Shown piece by piece: positions 25,307 through 38,300 of a stretch of DNA of 64,000 bases. The DNA comes from Ectocarpus siliculosus (Eukaryota; Sar; Phaeophyceae; Ectocarpales; Ectocarpaceae): assembly GCA_000310025.1 (NCBI GenBank), contig FN649737.1, forward strand, positions 3,132,504-3,196,503, in the 5' to 3' direction. How positions within the stretch are numbered: position 1 is the stretch's first letter; each line of letters starts with the position of its first letter. Made by a program: the position numbers and the translations under genes. The notes below the pieces were generated by a model. That model saw nothing but the letters and a program-made list of their open reading frames with translations. It was not told the origin of the DNA and did no database searches.

Positions 25307-26906
25307 TCACGACTGAAATTTGTTGAACGTCTGCTTCGGGGCGTCGGCGGCCAACTCCAGAGACGCCAGGATGCCCGTCGAAGGGGATGAAGCTTTCCTT
25401 CCTCCCCCGTCGTTGTCGCTATCGTTGTCCTCCGGCGCGGGGGTTTCCAGGACGTGCAGCGCCGCCCGCGCGTAGCCCCCCCCCGTCCGGAGCGCGGAGC
25501 CCCCGAAAGTCACGATGCAGGGGTGGGGGAGACTCTCGTCCGTGGGAGAAGAAGGCGTAGGCGTTCTTCTATTTCGGGATCTGCCACCACCACCACCGCC
25601 GCTCCTGCCTCCTCCTCCTCCTCCTCCTCCTCCTCCTCCTACCCCCTTTCGAGATGACGGTGGTGGCGTTGTGTTGCTGTTGTCCCCCCGAGGCCGCTTG
25701 GGGGATGACTTTCTGCTTGCTCCTCCGCCCGCCCCGCCGTTGGAGCGACCGCTGCCCTGGTTTCTCCAAGAAAAACAATCCAGAAAAAGTGAAAAAACAA
25801 AGAACTTAGCATGTAAATACTTAGTCGTGTGGCGTTCTGTAAAACAAAATTGGCACCGCCGTTCGGGCTCGAGTGCAGCTACCAAGGAAGCCATTTTTAT
25901 TTTCGACACTGATTCATGCTTCGGCCAGATTTGGGTCTCGATTCCCCCGAGAAAGCCGTGTGGTCATGATGATGGCGTGAGGAGGGTCGAAGAGACTCTC
26001 AGACCCACGCAAAGCAAGGAGAAAAAATACAGCAGTGTGTGCACACTCTGGTCGGCCGATGAACACTGCCGGAGACGTTTGTGCTCGCAACATCGGTGGA
26101 CGAGGTTGTTGGTTTCCGGTCAGCAAGTGAGCCGGTCTGTTTGGTTGGGGCGTGTGAACGGGATCAAGCACCCCCCGTACGGAGTTTTGTCAGCGGTTGT
26201 CGAAAGTGACGATGGTGGTGGTGGTGTTGGTGTTGGTGTTGGTGTTGTTCTTGCTGTTGCTGTTGCTGCTGTTGTTGTTGTCGTTTAGGTCGCCATAGAA
26301 AGGGGCCTCCGAGCACGTCCAACCGGCAAGAAAATTGCTCTCTTCAGGACGTGTAAGTCCAAACGAACTAGTGTTCCGGTGAAGAGTTCGTGCTATTCTC
26401 TCCTACAAGCAAAAAAGAGTTCGTGTTCTTTCGAACAGCTTACAACAGAGGAGTCGGGCTCCTTTGGGTACGCAGCAGAAATCTCTTGGGGAACACAGCT
26501 TGCAATAGTTAAGCAAAAGCTTAACAATGAACAACCTGCGCTCATAAAGCTGCGACCATGCTCAATGTTCTTGATTGTTTCGATTGTAGAATATTGTTAG
26601 CCCAAAAAACAAAAAGAGACGATATTCAACAGTCTGATCTTCAACGTGTCCTGGTACAGCTTCTTACCCTGTTTTGACTTCCGCGCTTAGGGGACACGGG
26701 CAAACCCCTTGCCCCGTCCCCGTCCCCCCCATCGCCTGCTTCTGCGCCGCCGGCGCCGCCGCCGCCGTCGTTGCACGCAAGCGCGGCCTGCCGAGGGTCC
26801 CACACGAAGCACGTGTGCCCGTGCCGCTGGTGAGGCATCATCGCAGCCATCGCCGCCATCGCCGCCGCCGAATGCTCGGTCGCCGCCTTAGCAGCTCCGG
26901 CGGCGC

Positions 26907-26962
<56 letters not shown>

Positions 26963-29906
26963 TTGGCGTTGCCCTTCAATCCGTCGGACGCCAAAATGCC
27001 GGCAAGGCTAGAGGAGGGGGGTGGGTCCTTCACCTTGGCTTGCTGCCCAGGCTCTCCGAGTGGCTCGTGTTGGGGCCTTTCGTCGTCCGTGTTGTTGGGC
27101 GACGGGGGTGCCGGCGCGGCTTTTGGTTCGTCGCTGCCGCCGCGTGATGGTTCCGTTCTCCCGATCACCGGGTTGTCCAGGATGGTCACTCGGAGGGGAC
27201 TGGCACTGCTCCTTTTGCCTCTGGCCGCGCTGGTTTGGTTGGCGTTCAGCTCGTCGGGAGGGGGCTCCGCCATATCGCACACCGCCATGCTCCAAAGGTT
27301 CTTCCGGAATTGGAAAGTCAGGACCTACCACCGAAGGGTGCGTAAGAGCCATGCGCTACGTCAACGGGGAGCAGCAACGCCCGGGATTCACAGACGATCC
27401 GGCATGGTTTTACAATAGAAGTAAATAATGCAAGCTTGGGGGAATTCGTTATGGCTGACCGCCAGTTTAAGCCTATGGAGCTTGGAGAAGAACTCGTCTG
27501 AGTACGTGAATCTGAGATGTGCAGGTTGTCGCGAAAGGCGTCTAGGGAATTTTGATCCCCATAACAAACCTCCCAGTGGCCTGTCTATGAGGCCTACCCT
27601 TGACGCTCCAGCAGAAACAAGGGGCTACACCTGGGCGAGCGTGTGGTTGTACACTGCAAATACCAGCTGTGGGAGTAACGATAGCTGTTGCTGCACCTGC
27701 GTTCCCCTCCAGCGAACCGGCGCTTCCCCCTTTTCCTATCTCGAAGAAACGGAACGACCAAAACCCATGCTACGCGTAACACGGTATGGAAATGTTGTTC
27801 CTTCTGAACGCCATCATCGGCGTCGTAACAATGCTACGTAGTTTGGCAATGACGACAGCGTGGAGCTATGCTGGTGGAGTATCACTCTTGTGTCGGCTGA
27901 GTTTGCTCTCGCCTGCGTAGAAATCCAAGCCACCTATCTTTCCATTCCGGCCCTAAGGTGACAAAAGCCTCTTGATTCTACCTTTCTTCCTGTGCCCGCT
28001 CCCCACCCCCAAAAAAAAGAAGGAAAAAAGAAAAAATGAGATCACACAAACACACCTGAGTGTTCCAACTTTTCCCACCTCGCCCGCCAAAGATGATCAA
28101 TCTGCCGGCGTGGGCGGGGTCTTCGACAGCCGTGTGTCCGTGGATAGCGGGGGCCGAGAAGCCTAGCGGGTGGGGCTCTAGGGTGGACCACTGCAGCGTG
28201 TCTAGGGCAAGCATGTACACCTAGGTGCGGGTGTGGGCGGGAGTGCTCGGAGTGACGCGATTGGGCGGGGTGCGATTGGGCGAGATGCGACCTGGAATGA
28301 CACGACGAACGACGCGTCAATCTTCGCGGACAACAAACAGAGCATGGTGCATATCGGCAGCGCAGACAAAATATTTGTTCGGGTGCGGGGCAACGGGAAT
28401 CTACGCGTTTCTTGCCACACATCAACATAATCGAGGAGGGAACCCACCCCCTGGTCTGTTCAACGTGGGAGGCTACGCTTCGAACAGATGCGAACCGAAA
28501 CAAAGAAAAATTCGGCGAGCAGCAGACGGGGCGAGTGAGATTATGACTGAGAGGCTGGCAAGATGCAGCCACCGAAACCGACACAGCAGCAGTAGCACCA
28601 CAAGAGTGCATCTTGTCAGAACAGTAGTAAACGCGTTTCAGAAGATACGACCCCACGCTGAGACCGTTCTGAAGCGGTCACCCTCCTTCGAAAGAAAACT
28701 GTCTACCATGAACCTAAGACTCCGAGGGAACGCCGACGGGACGTAGTTGCCGGGTGTGTGGAGACCGTTCACGATGTCTGCTAAAACTGTTCTTGTGGCG
28801 GCGGCACCTTAATTCTCTTTTAGCCTGGTAAGCGGAAACAATCTTGCTCCGAAACGAGTAAGGTTTGGGGCAAAATGTAAAACCAGAGCGCCAGAAAAAC
28901 TGGTTTTGTCTACACCCCAGCAGCGTGATTGGCATGGGGGCGCGCTAAAGCACAACATCCAGCGACACAGCAGCTCGTGATTGAGGAGGACGCTGGGTCG
29001 TCACGGGCAGACCGTCACACCACCCAGGACGAAAATCTTGCAAAAAATGCTTGACGGTGCAGATTCTGCAAGAGTTGTAGCTGTTGATGCCGTGTTGTTG
29101 TTGTTGTTGTTGTTGTTGAGATTCGTGTACAAAAAGAAACACAGGAGAAACCACTTGCAAACAAATTTTCATTCGGGGCCAAAGTAGCTCGGCGAGATTC
29201 ACTCCAGAAACGAAGGCGACGTAACCACACAAAAAAAAAAAACTGCTGCCCAGCGGGTGTTCTGGACGCAGAGAGCTCTGCCGGCAGCAAATAGCACCCG
29301 GATCGACCCTCTCACCTGGCTGTTTAGCGCCCTGCCGACCATGACGCCTCCGATCACCACAATGTGCGTCCCGCCCGCCAGGGTCGCGGTGTGGTCGAAC
29401 ACAGCCGGCGGGCCAGGCCCCGCCGCCGCGGAGGAGTTATTGTTTCCTTTCGATCGACCCCCTCCTGACGCTCCTCCCCCGCCTGCCGCCTCCACGCACG
29501 TCCAGGTTCGCCGGTTGAAGTCGAAGATCCAGAGCTGCGGGTACACCACCTCCATGTTCTTGGTGGCGTAGCGGACGTAGGGGGGGTTCGGCGAGGATCA
29601 GGTTTTCGGAAGAACCGGAGTATACAGGCAAGGTTGCGCCGCCATCCGCAGGTTTCCCGCGGAGGTGGCACGAGGGGCGACGAAAAACGCGGCGGGAGGC
29701 TAGAATCCCGGTCTCTGCTAACAACTTCGACATGGAGCTGCTGGTATTTCTCTACTCTCGGCTTCCATATCTACGAACACTTTTCTTTTTGAGAGACCGG
29801 GTGTTCCTTCTCCTCTTGGCGCTTTTGGCCCACCATTCCCTGCTATCTCTAAAGCCCCGTCTCTGTCTCTGTCTCTGTGTCTGTCTCTATTTGCACGCCT
29901 CTGTCA

Positions 29907-29989
<83 letters not shown>

Positions 29990-32400
29990 CCTGGCTCTCT
30001 TCCTGCCCCCCCCCCCCCCCCCCCCNNNNNNNNNNNNNNNNNNNNNNNNNNNNNNNNNNNNNNNNNNNNNNNNNNNNNNNNNNNNNNNNNNNNNNNNNNN
30101 NNNNNNNNNNNNNNNNNNNNNNNNNGGGGGGGGGCCCCGGGGGGGGGGAAAAAACGGGGGGGGGGGGAAAAACCCCGGTTTTTTTAAAAAATTTCGACAG
30201 GGGGGGGGGGGATTTTTTTTCTTTCGGGGTCCCAATTTTAGGAAACTTTTTTTTTTTGGGGGCCCGGGGTTTCCTTTTCCTTTGGGGGTTTTTGCCCCCC
30301 CCTCCCCCGTTTTTTTAAAAACCCCGCTTCGGTTTCGGTTTTGGGGTCGTTCTTTTTTCCCCCCCCCTCTCCAGTTTTTTTTTTTTTCTTTCTTTTTTTT
30401 TTTTTTTTGGGTTTTTTTTTGGGTTTTTTTTTTTTTTTTTTTTTTTTTTTTCCCCCCCGGGTTTTTTTCCCCCCCCCCCCCCCCCCCCCCCCCTCTCTTT
30501 CCCTCTCCCTTTCTTTCACTCACTCGAATGGGGTCCGTGCCGGCGCCGCCAATGACGAACATCTCCCTCGACTCACACGATGCCCTTCCCATGCCACCGT
30601 CCCCGCTCTCCTTGCCGCCGCCGCCGCCGGAGGAATCCCCTCCTCCCCCCGCCCCTCTCCTGCCCCCCTCACCCTCCCCGCTCCGCTTCCTCGGAGTGAT
30701 TCTTCCGGGGGAGCGGGGGGTGCTGTTTCCATGGCCCACGCTCTCGGAGTCAGCCCGTCTATAGCCGCTGGCGCCGTCGTTGCCAAGGTTAAGGTCTCCC
30801 GTAGCGGCCACCGCGCCAGTGCCAGCAGCAGCAGCAGTGCCGGCAGTGTCACGCTCGGAGGAGGTTTGGGGGTCGCAGGGACTCACCTCGGGTCGCCGCC
30901 CTAGAACGAGGGTCGCAGTGTGCCCACGCCTCGAGGTGGGGCAGACTCCCGCCTGGACGTGGTCCCGCCACTCTCTTTTCGAGAAAGGAGTCAAACGAGC
31001 AAAACAACAAGAAATCAACCAACCATGTGAACCGACGCAAACAGTTGGAAAATATATATAACCAGGCGGGTTACTTTGGTAGTCTCACGCCCGCAAACGA
31101 GTTCGAATCTTCCGGATTGTTTGATGCGCGAAAAATCACGAAAGAAACGAGCAAGCACACTCACATCGACGCCCTGAAGGTTGAAACAAAACACATTTGC
31201 CGAGGTCAATAGGTATTTCGGCGTGAGCCGGGTGCGGAAGGAGTGATTTGCTGCTCGTTGCTGCTTCCCTATCAACGTGACGAGCTCAACGGGATGTGGA
31301 AGCCCATCAACCCCCCCTTTCTGGGAGATACTCTTACCGAGATCGTTTGACGGGCTCCTACTGGGACTTGGTCTTTTCAACTTCCTATGTTATCCATTCA
31401 GTGTCTTGATGCCACCTTAAGGTTTCTATTACCAATAGCAAACAATGCATGCCCCGTTTCTCTGTCTCTAAACTCACAGCCTTTTCGTGTCGAACTCGAA
31501 AAAGTCGTTGAAACAAGTACGCCTGGCGAGGGTCCTGATCTTGACGCCCTGATGGGTGCGAGATGAGTCCGCCTTTGACGTCGCTGCTCCTTGCCCTCCG
31601 AACACCCAAAGCGACGATAGTCCGTCCCCTGCGAGACGCGGAGAGAGGAGAATAGTGGCATGATAACAATGCGATGTGTCTCAGACACCTATGCAAAGCA
31701 TCTCTTATGTGTGATGATAGGGTAGTCGCTCGGGCGCAAAAACGGGAGACAAGAGCCTGCATGGCGCAGTAATCCCCCTGAGCGACGACAGGCCCCGCTG
31801 CACGATGCGAAAAGAGGACGGCAAGGACGGGAGAACCAGAGATACTCACTCAAAACACCAGTGGAGCCTGAACCTGCTCACGATAACAGCGTACAACGTA
31901 CGGGATCATGAACCTCGTAAGGAGTATTCACTCATCGGTCGATCTTTTAAATCAACCTGTCGAAACGGTTCACCTACCTTTGGAAAAGCACGGCTCCTGA
32001 GCCAAGCTCACGCCCCCCTGAACCGGACAGAAGTATCGGGGCTATAATAGCACTTTCTCTCCGCCTTTCACGTATTTTGCATAGGAACGCTGGCAACATT
32101 CTGCGATAGCCTGAGACATGAACATCGACATCACTACGGGCAGTCGCCCCCTACTCGTTGCGGGGAATTCTGAGCTGCATGGGCCTGTGATTGCTCCACT
32201 CACAGCACATCGTATGGCCCTGCCGGGGGGCTGGAGCTTCCCCCGTTTTAGGGGGGATGGGTCGCCAACGCCGCTCCCTGACATTCAAGGCCCATAGCGA
32301 TTTCGAAGGGCCAGCATTGAGGCCACCGAACAGGTACAGCTCTCCTCCCAGGAGCGCTATGCAAGAGCATGACAGTTTGGTGAAAGATAAGTTGTCAACC
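25307..32400 (-). CDS. Kelch-repeat beta-propeller protein (six blades)
   Basis: Transcript order: about 32400-32204, 31629-31478, a 23-base micro-exon 31360-31338, 30972-30524, 29558-29316, 28220-28056, 27300-26668, 25756-25307. Kelch strands are clear: GGELYLFGGLNAG, LWVFGGQG, RRGHTATLV, REMFVIGGAGTDP, LWIFDFNRRTW, THIVVIGGVM, LDTLQWSTLEP, RLIIFGGRGGKSWN, HQRHGHTCFVW and CIVTFGGSAL. Kelch propellers bind partner proteins; the specific role is unknown. Long low-complexity inserts (Gly/Ser, and an Asn run from (GTT)n) sit between blades. The 5' end is not located, and the first two exons do not join in phase in my reading. An F-box-like piece at 33551-33645 could be an upstream exon. The stop at 25307-25309 may be bypassed by splicing into exons at 24791 and below. 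A 100-N gap lies in an intron. Confidence 0.8.
26907..26962. repeat. (GTT)n tract coding for poly-Asn in a kelch exon
   Basis: About 18 uninterrupted GTT triplets on the plus strand give a poly-asparagine run on the coding (minus) strand, between kelch blades. Confidence 0.9.
29092..29119. repeat. (GTT)n microsatellite in a kelch intron
   Basis: Nine GTT triplets in the intron between the exons at 29316-29558 and 28056-28220. Confidence 0.85.
29867..30025. repeat. CTGT/CT microsatellite and poly-C beside gap 1
   Basis: CTCTGT repeats pass into about fourteen CTGT units, then (CT)n, then poly-C running into the assembly gap. Confidence 0.9.
30026..30125. other. Assembly gap of 100 N
   Basis: Exactly 100 unknown bases, a conventional placeholder size, inside a kelch-gene intron. 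Confidence 0.98.
30126..30510. other. Suspect low-quality homopolymer sequence
   Basis: After the gap the sequence consists of long homopolymer blocks (G, A, C and T runs of 4-30) that look like stuttered base calls rather than genomic sequence. It ends abruptly at normal sequence containing the donor near 30524. Confidence 0.75.
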
Positions 32401-32404
32401 GAGT

Positions 32405-34022
32405 AACATATAAATTTACTTTGAATCCGAAAATATCACGACGTAACTGGGGCGAGGGCACCGTGGTGTCAGAATTGACCCCACCACAGTATTTCAACAT
32501 GTTCTCAAACCAGTCCTTACAAAAGAACACTCCCCTTTTTGAGGATCTGGCTCGGTGTTATGGAAGTCCTTATCTGTGATTCCATGCGTACTTTCGAACA
32601 AGGAACAATTAGACACCATAAGACAGGTGAGGCATGAGTGTGCTATAGTAGTGCGAGTCATCGCACACACCCTTGACCGACTGTCAACGACCGACTACTC
32701 CCCAACCAAGATTGCACGAAAACCGACCGATATGTGTGTGTGTGTATTTTCGCCCTACTTTATTAAGCGACAGTCCCCCCTTATTTTCATGGTGAGACGT
32801 GTACTACACTTGTCAGTGTACGTAGAGTATTACTTTTTTTTTGGTGTATTTTCTCGTACAACTACAACCATCCAGGGTAACACATACGTGCAGAGTGACC
32901 AACGAGGTGTTTCCAACAACGTATTATTCGTCATTGTCAGCCTCTTGAATATCGGACAATGGAGCTATGAAGTCGGTCCAGGGGGTGTTGATGACTCGCA
33001 CGTTTACATCCACATACGAGGAGATCGAACAACTGTGTCTGTACCAACGTTTGAACACAAGAGGACGTTAGGGCACTAACGCGATACAGCTCTCCCAGGC
33101 AGCGGTGCGATGAAACAGTTCTGAGAAAAAGGATAACCGCACACTTGTACGGCTAGTACCGTACTGCGTGCGGTACAAGCGCCATTTGTAGAACATTTGC
33201 ATGCTGAAACAAATGGAGGTAACAGCATACAGAGTGTTCTGTATGAACGCACACGACAATCCGCACCAGCAAAAAGCTTTCACCAGTGGTCCCCTCACAC
33301 CCACAAATCATACCGACGGGTGTTTGGATGAACAACAAGAGGTGTACATACTATAATGGGTGAGTGCATGTCTGAGGTTGATTCCACTCTGTACAGCAAT
33401 CCATGAAGCTCTCGCCTAGAGTGTAGGCGCAGCACGGTGAGAAGAGTTGGGAACAGGAGTTGTAGACTGTACACAGTGCAGACTGCGTATAGTACACATA
33501 TTGTTCTGTCAAGAGACGGAGAAAAGTACAGCAATGCGGCCAGACCTTACCGCTGGCGCAATTGATGCGCATTGGAGGGGTAGGAGAGCCGGCAGCGAGG
33601 TCGAGGGTGCGCCATCTCTTTCGGCACACTTTCGAGAGAGCCTGGCTGGTGGACGTCTTCCATCCCCTACCATCGTTCCCCCTCATACTTACTTACAGTC
33701 AGAAAGGGGCAATGCCCTCGAAACTCATATGGGAACGCTAAGAGTACTCGAGGGGGTGAGAGACAGACAGAGAAACCAGAGAAGAGGCGCGAGCGTTTGA
33801 AAGCGCCGTCAAGATGCGGTCGAATAGTCAACCCGCAACGGTTTTCACCCGAATCGGCACATACAAAACGACAGAACCCCCAGACGGCGGTACAGCTGGT
33901 AACCACGGCGCCCCCGTGTAGCACCCATCCGATCCCGAGCATGCATTGCCCAGCCAGCCTGTCAACACACGGCCGAAGATAGAAGACACACAATTCAACC
34001 GGTGTTCACACCAGCAACAACC
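32405..34022. other. Region between the divergent kelch and JmjC genes
   Basis: This should hold the kelch 5' end and both promoters. A plus-strand open frame of 174 codons (32555-33079) has no recognisable domain and unusual composition; I do not call it a gene. On the minus strand an F-box-like fragment is listed separately. No clear TATA or initiator motif was identified. Confidence 0.4.
33551..33645 (-). CDS. Candidate F-box-like exon, possibly 5' part of the kelch gene
   Basis: After an acceptor-like CCACCAG the minus strand reads QALSKVCRKRWRTLDLAAGS and ends at a good donor (GCCAGCG|GTAAGG). The pattern L-S-x-V-C-x-x-W resembles the second half of an F-box, a domain commonly fused to kelch propellers in SCF ubiquitin ligase adaptors. 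The first half of an F-box was not found, so the call rests on one short motif. Confidence 0.25.
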
Positions 34023-35363
34023 ATGATCCTGCCTCTGGTGTTGCTCATCGCTGCGGGACATGGAGTGGCGGACGCGCAACATGTCCAGGGGGTAGCAGAA
34101 GCGGCGATCGAAGGGCAGCAGCAGCAGCCCCCCCAGCAGGAGGAGCGGAGAGATGAAGTTGTAGAACCCACACATTGGCGGAGCAGGATTCTTGGCGTCG
34201 AAGATTACGAGGTCAAGGACGAGACCGAGTACAGCTCATGTCCCGAGGGGTATCCTTCGTACGGAAAGCTTGGGGAGCTGCTGACCGCGTGGAGTCCCAA
34301 TCAGCCTGAGGTGCCGGAGGAAGGGGTTGTCGAGCGACTGCAAGTGAGATAATCCGGAGAAAGGGGGGGAAAATGTCTGGAAATTTTATTTCCGCTGGCT
34401 GAGCATGAGGTAGCAGCGCTGTCAAACAAACCAAGTGGAGACACACCAACCCTCGTGGAAGGTGATGCCCCTGTTTTGGTCCCACGCTATCTGAGGAGAA
34501 AAAATTGTAGCGTGAAAGCTTATGTTATGAATCTTGCTGCACACTTTTGCACTGGTGCCTGCAGCGATTATCTTTTTTAGGTGGTTCCCCGAAGACTAAG
34601 GCCAGTTGTTAGGCCGTACCAAAAATCAAAATCGACAAATCAAAATCAAAATCGAGATCTGATTGGTCGAGTATCTGCTACCTCCTGACGACGCCCTTTA
34701 ATTTTATGGAAGTTCCTCTGTCTGGGAAGAAGTCCCCGGGGGACTTTTTTTTATCAAAATCAAAATCAAAGAGGCAAGGAGTTCAAGACTTCGAAGCCTT
34801 GGAGCACCTGCCGCGAGGCCGCTGCAAATCAAGTGCACGACACGACCTGCTGCACACTGCTCATAGAGGGGCTATCGGCACCCTACCACCAAGACCATGG
34901 CCATTATTTGTAGCCAGAAGACTCTGCTCGCCGGCAAGCCATGACACGGGCCGGCTCGTTGGGTGCTCGAGGAGAAAATGCCGATCGTGACAAGCGGTGA
35001 ACGGACTGATGATCAGAACGGGGCTGCGCGGCCTTTTCGGGCTGTTCCGTGCGGGAGAGGGTAGTTGCAACCTTTTTTCTCCACACTCACGATACCCCAA
35101 GGCATCTAACCTTGTACGAGACAGATGGTGGGTAAAGCTTCCTCCCGTCGCGTGGCATTGCTAATGCAGTTGCTTCCTTTTCGAAGAGTTATCGCTGAAA
35201 ACCTAAACTGTGAGCAGACATTCGGCGCGAACTTGAACTAGCCGCTCTCTGACGTCGATATGTTAGGGTCAACCAAAATTTTTTTCCCTACACGCACGAT
35301 ACCCCACGGTAGCAGACCTTGGGCTTGAAAGATGGAGCAGAGACGTACCTCCTGCCTCGTGGC

Positions 35364-35399
<36 letters not shown>

Positions 35400-38300
35400 T
35401 CCTTCTTTGGAAAGTTATCGGTGGATATCACAACCCGTGGCGGCCCAAAACACCGAACTTGAAGTGACCGCTCGCAACCGTTGGCATTTTTGCTTCAACA
35501 CAACCTTTTTTTCCCGCGCATTCGGCACCTCACGGCGCCAAACCTTGGCATTGCCCAACAGCCCATGTTTCCAGCTCCTTCCGGATACCGTTCTTGAGGC
35601 AACTCGTTAAGTATTTGGCGAGATATCGGCTAACACGTGAACAGAAGAGCGTAAAACGCACCCTAGAAAAATCACCGCTGCGCTGCTGGATCTTCCCCTG
35701 GCGCCAGGTCTTTTTGATTTTTTGCCTCATCTGTCTCCTATCCTTGTTAACATACACGACCCTCTTTTTTCAGTTTTCCACGATAACGCATTTTGATTTT
35801 GATTTTGTGCCCATTTGGAGTTTGATTTTCGGCTCTTCGTTAATATACGCCCTTATGGTAGATTTTCCCAGATTGGAATCCAGGGGGTCGACAGAAAATG
35901 GTAAGCCACCCCCCAAAAGAGGAGGTCTGCGTACTGGATAGCAAGCAGAGCCCACCACGGCACTTCGATACTTAGTCCTCGCCTCACAGAGACCTGTTCC
36001 TTATCAAACCACAGAGGCTGTGCAGTCCACTGCTGTGAGCTTTGCGGAGCCAAGTTTGGGCAGCTAGAATGGAGTGTGCACAGAGTAGCCTCGGATATGA
36101 AAGCAAATTCGCAATTCCCAGATTGGAATTTCAACCAAATCCAGTTTGGAATCCATGAGGAATTCCCACGCAGGATCGTCCAATATTCCCAGATTGGAAT
36201 CCTATTTTTCCAACAATGATGCACCAGCTCCCCAAACTTGGCTCCGAGAGGCTCACAGCAATGGAGCCTACAGCCTCGAAGGTTTGATCGCAAACGGGTT
36301 TCTGTGAGGCGAGTACTGATTGACAAAGCGCTTTGGTGTGCTTTTCCCACCAAGTGCGCAGAACTCCTGCTGACGCGTGGGGGTTTGGATGTAACAGGCG
36401 TAATATCGGGATTCCCACTTGGGAATTCTTTCCACAACAACTGGCCTAAATAGAGGTCAAGATCCGATTTTTTGCAATGTTCGAAGACTTCCTCGATCAT
36501 CTCTGCATCTCGGGGATGTGTTATGCATATGACTTAGTTCATCAGAGCTTGGGTGCAGCAGACGCGCGTTCCATCCACGCCCGTGGTAGTTGGCCAGAGG
36601 GTATCTCCGACACGGGTGCGGATATCATACATAGCAAGCTGCCGCGACCTGTACGGCGGAGTGCACCACGTCATGTGCCTGTACACCAACACCATAGCTG
36701 TATTGAGCACATGCCCCGCTCAGGGTTGCATATTTTTACCTTTTTGGCTGTTGGAGTTATCTTGGCCTGAGATTTTAGTGAGCAGTCACGGAAGGGAGGT
36801 AGGTTTTGGTGTGTGCCTGAGATCCGCATTACCCGGTCGGGACCTCCTCCTTGGTACTAAAAAAAAACAAGTGAAGAATAGTTGGGATGTTTTCATGTCC
36901 ATAGCCTCTCTCTCTTTCTCCTAAGGTCTTGTGTACATGCATTCGTTGTGGATTGGATAAATTTGGCTTTAAAGCCGACGGTTTGCCATCGGTTGGTTTC
37001 ACGACCACCCCTCTCACAAAGGGCGCTTACATTCTCTGACATGGTTATTCACGTTTCTCATGGGTCAGCCCGCAACATTGCTGCAGTAGTAAATAGGGCG
37101 GGGTAATGAGCCGCGGGGTACGACTTGCAGTTGTCTACCTGTGATGCTGCATCATCTGTAGCGTAGCCAGATTCATGGGCAGGCACAGACGTGCGACGGA
37201 CGCGACGAGGAGATGCTTGTGTGCCGACGGTTGTTTGCTTTTCGTTGATGCCACGCACTGGTGAAAAAGGAACCGAAACATGAAGTCTTTCCGCCGTGCG
37301 CAAAGGCGGACAGACGCACATATGCACTAAATAATGCTTACTATGCAGAGGCATGGAATGCTACATCATGGCGACAAGTAAACCAGACCGCCGCAGAGCA
37401 CACCAGCAGCAGCGTGATATACATAGGGCATCGTGACTATGGTGACAGATAGATGTGGCAGGCTCACAACTTACCCGCCACACTCAATGGTCTCAACCCT
37501 GCCGAATTTCCTTCGAAGTGACAGCAAGCAGTCCGCATTATACCCAAGCAAAACAGAAGAAGCCGTTGGCATCGATCTCACGCAAGAGCGACTCAGCAGC
37601 AGCAACAGCAGGCAGACGGATCTGCCTCCGTTCACGTTTGTCTTCGAGGAGAGCAGCGCGTCGTAGACAACCTGATGGAACGATCCCGGGCAACCATCCT
37701 GAGGACACCCAACAGTAGCCGCTCACCCCCTTGAAGGTTTCTCTCGATTACGTGTCCGCGTCCAAGGGCGGAACGATGGTCAGATGGGGTTGTGTGTGTG
37801 TGTGTGTGCGTGGTCTTGTTTATTTTTAACAAGTCAGTTGTACACCCACGCCAACTTGCCCACGCGACAATAAACAACCCGCTACAATAGGTCACGCTGG
37901 CGCATGGCTGTACCCACAGCGCGCAGGTCGTATAGGTGCGGCCCCTGATGTTTTTTGTTGCTGGCCTCGGATATGTGGCGGATAGGCATACATGCCAGCG
38001 GTGTGTGTGGCGTTTTCCACTGCTTCTCCTTGTTGCAATCGCGTGCGTGAGATCTCCGATTTTTGTGTCCCCCCATCAACTCGATAACTCCCGGGGTCAG
38101 GGCGAGGTGTCTCCTGCGAGTTTCGGGCACAAACGCCTGTGTATGTAGTACGGCCATCTCTAAACGGAGCACCGCCAAACCGGTGCAACGAAGAGTGCCG
38201 TATTTTTCTTGCTCCTCAGACGCCAGCAGATCGTCAATCGGTGCGCTGTAGATCTTGTGGGTCGAAAAGGAGGGCAATTTCGGTCACCCGCCTAGGCAAG

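Noticed and set aside
32555-33079. 174-codon open frame on the plus strand
   Set aside because: No domain, composition unlike the other exons, and it lies in the region expected to hold the 5' end of the minus-strand kelch gene.
35332-35610. Open frame with signal-peptide-like poly-Leu start
   Set aside because: It is produced by a hexamer expansion inside a tandem repeat within an intron.
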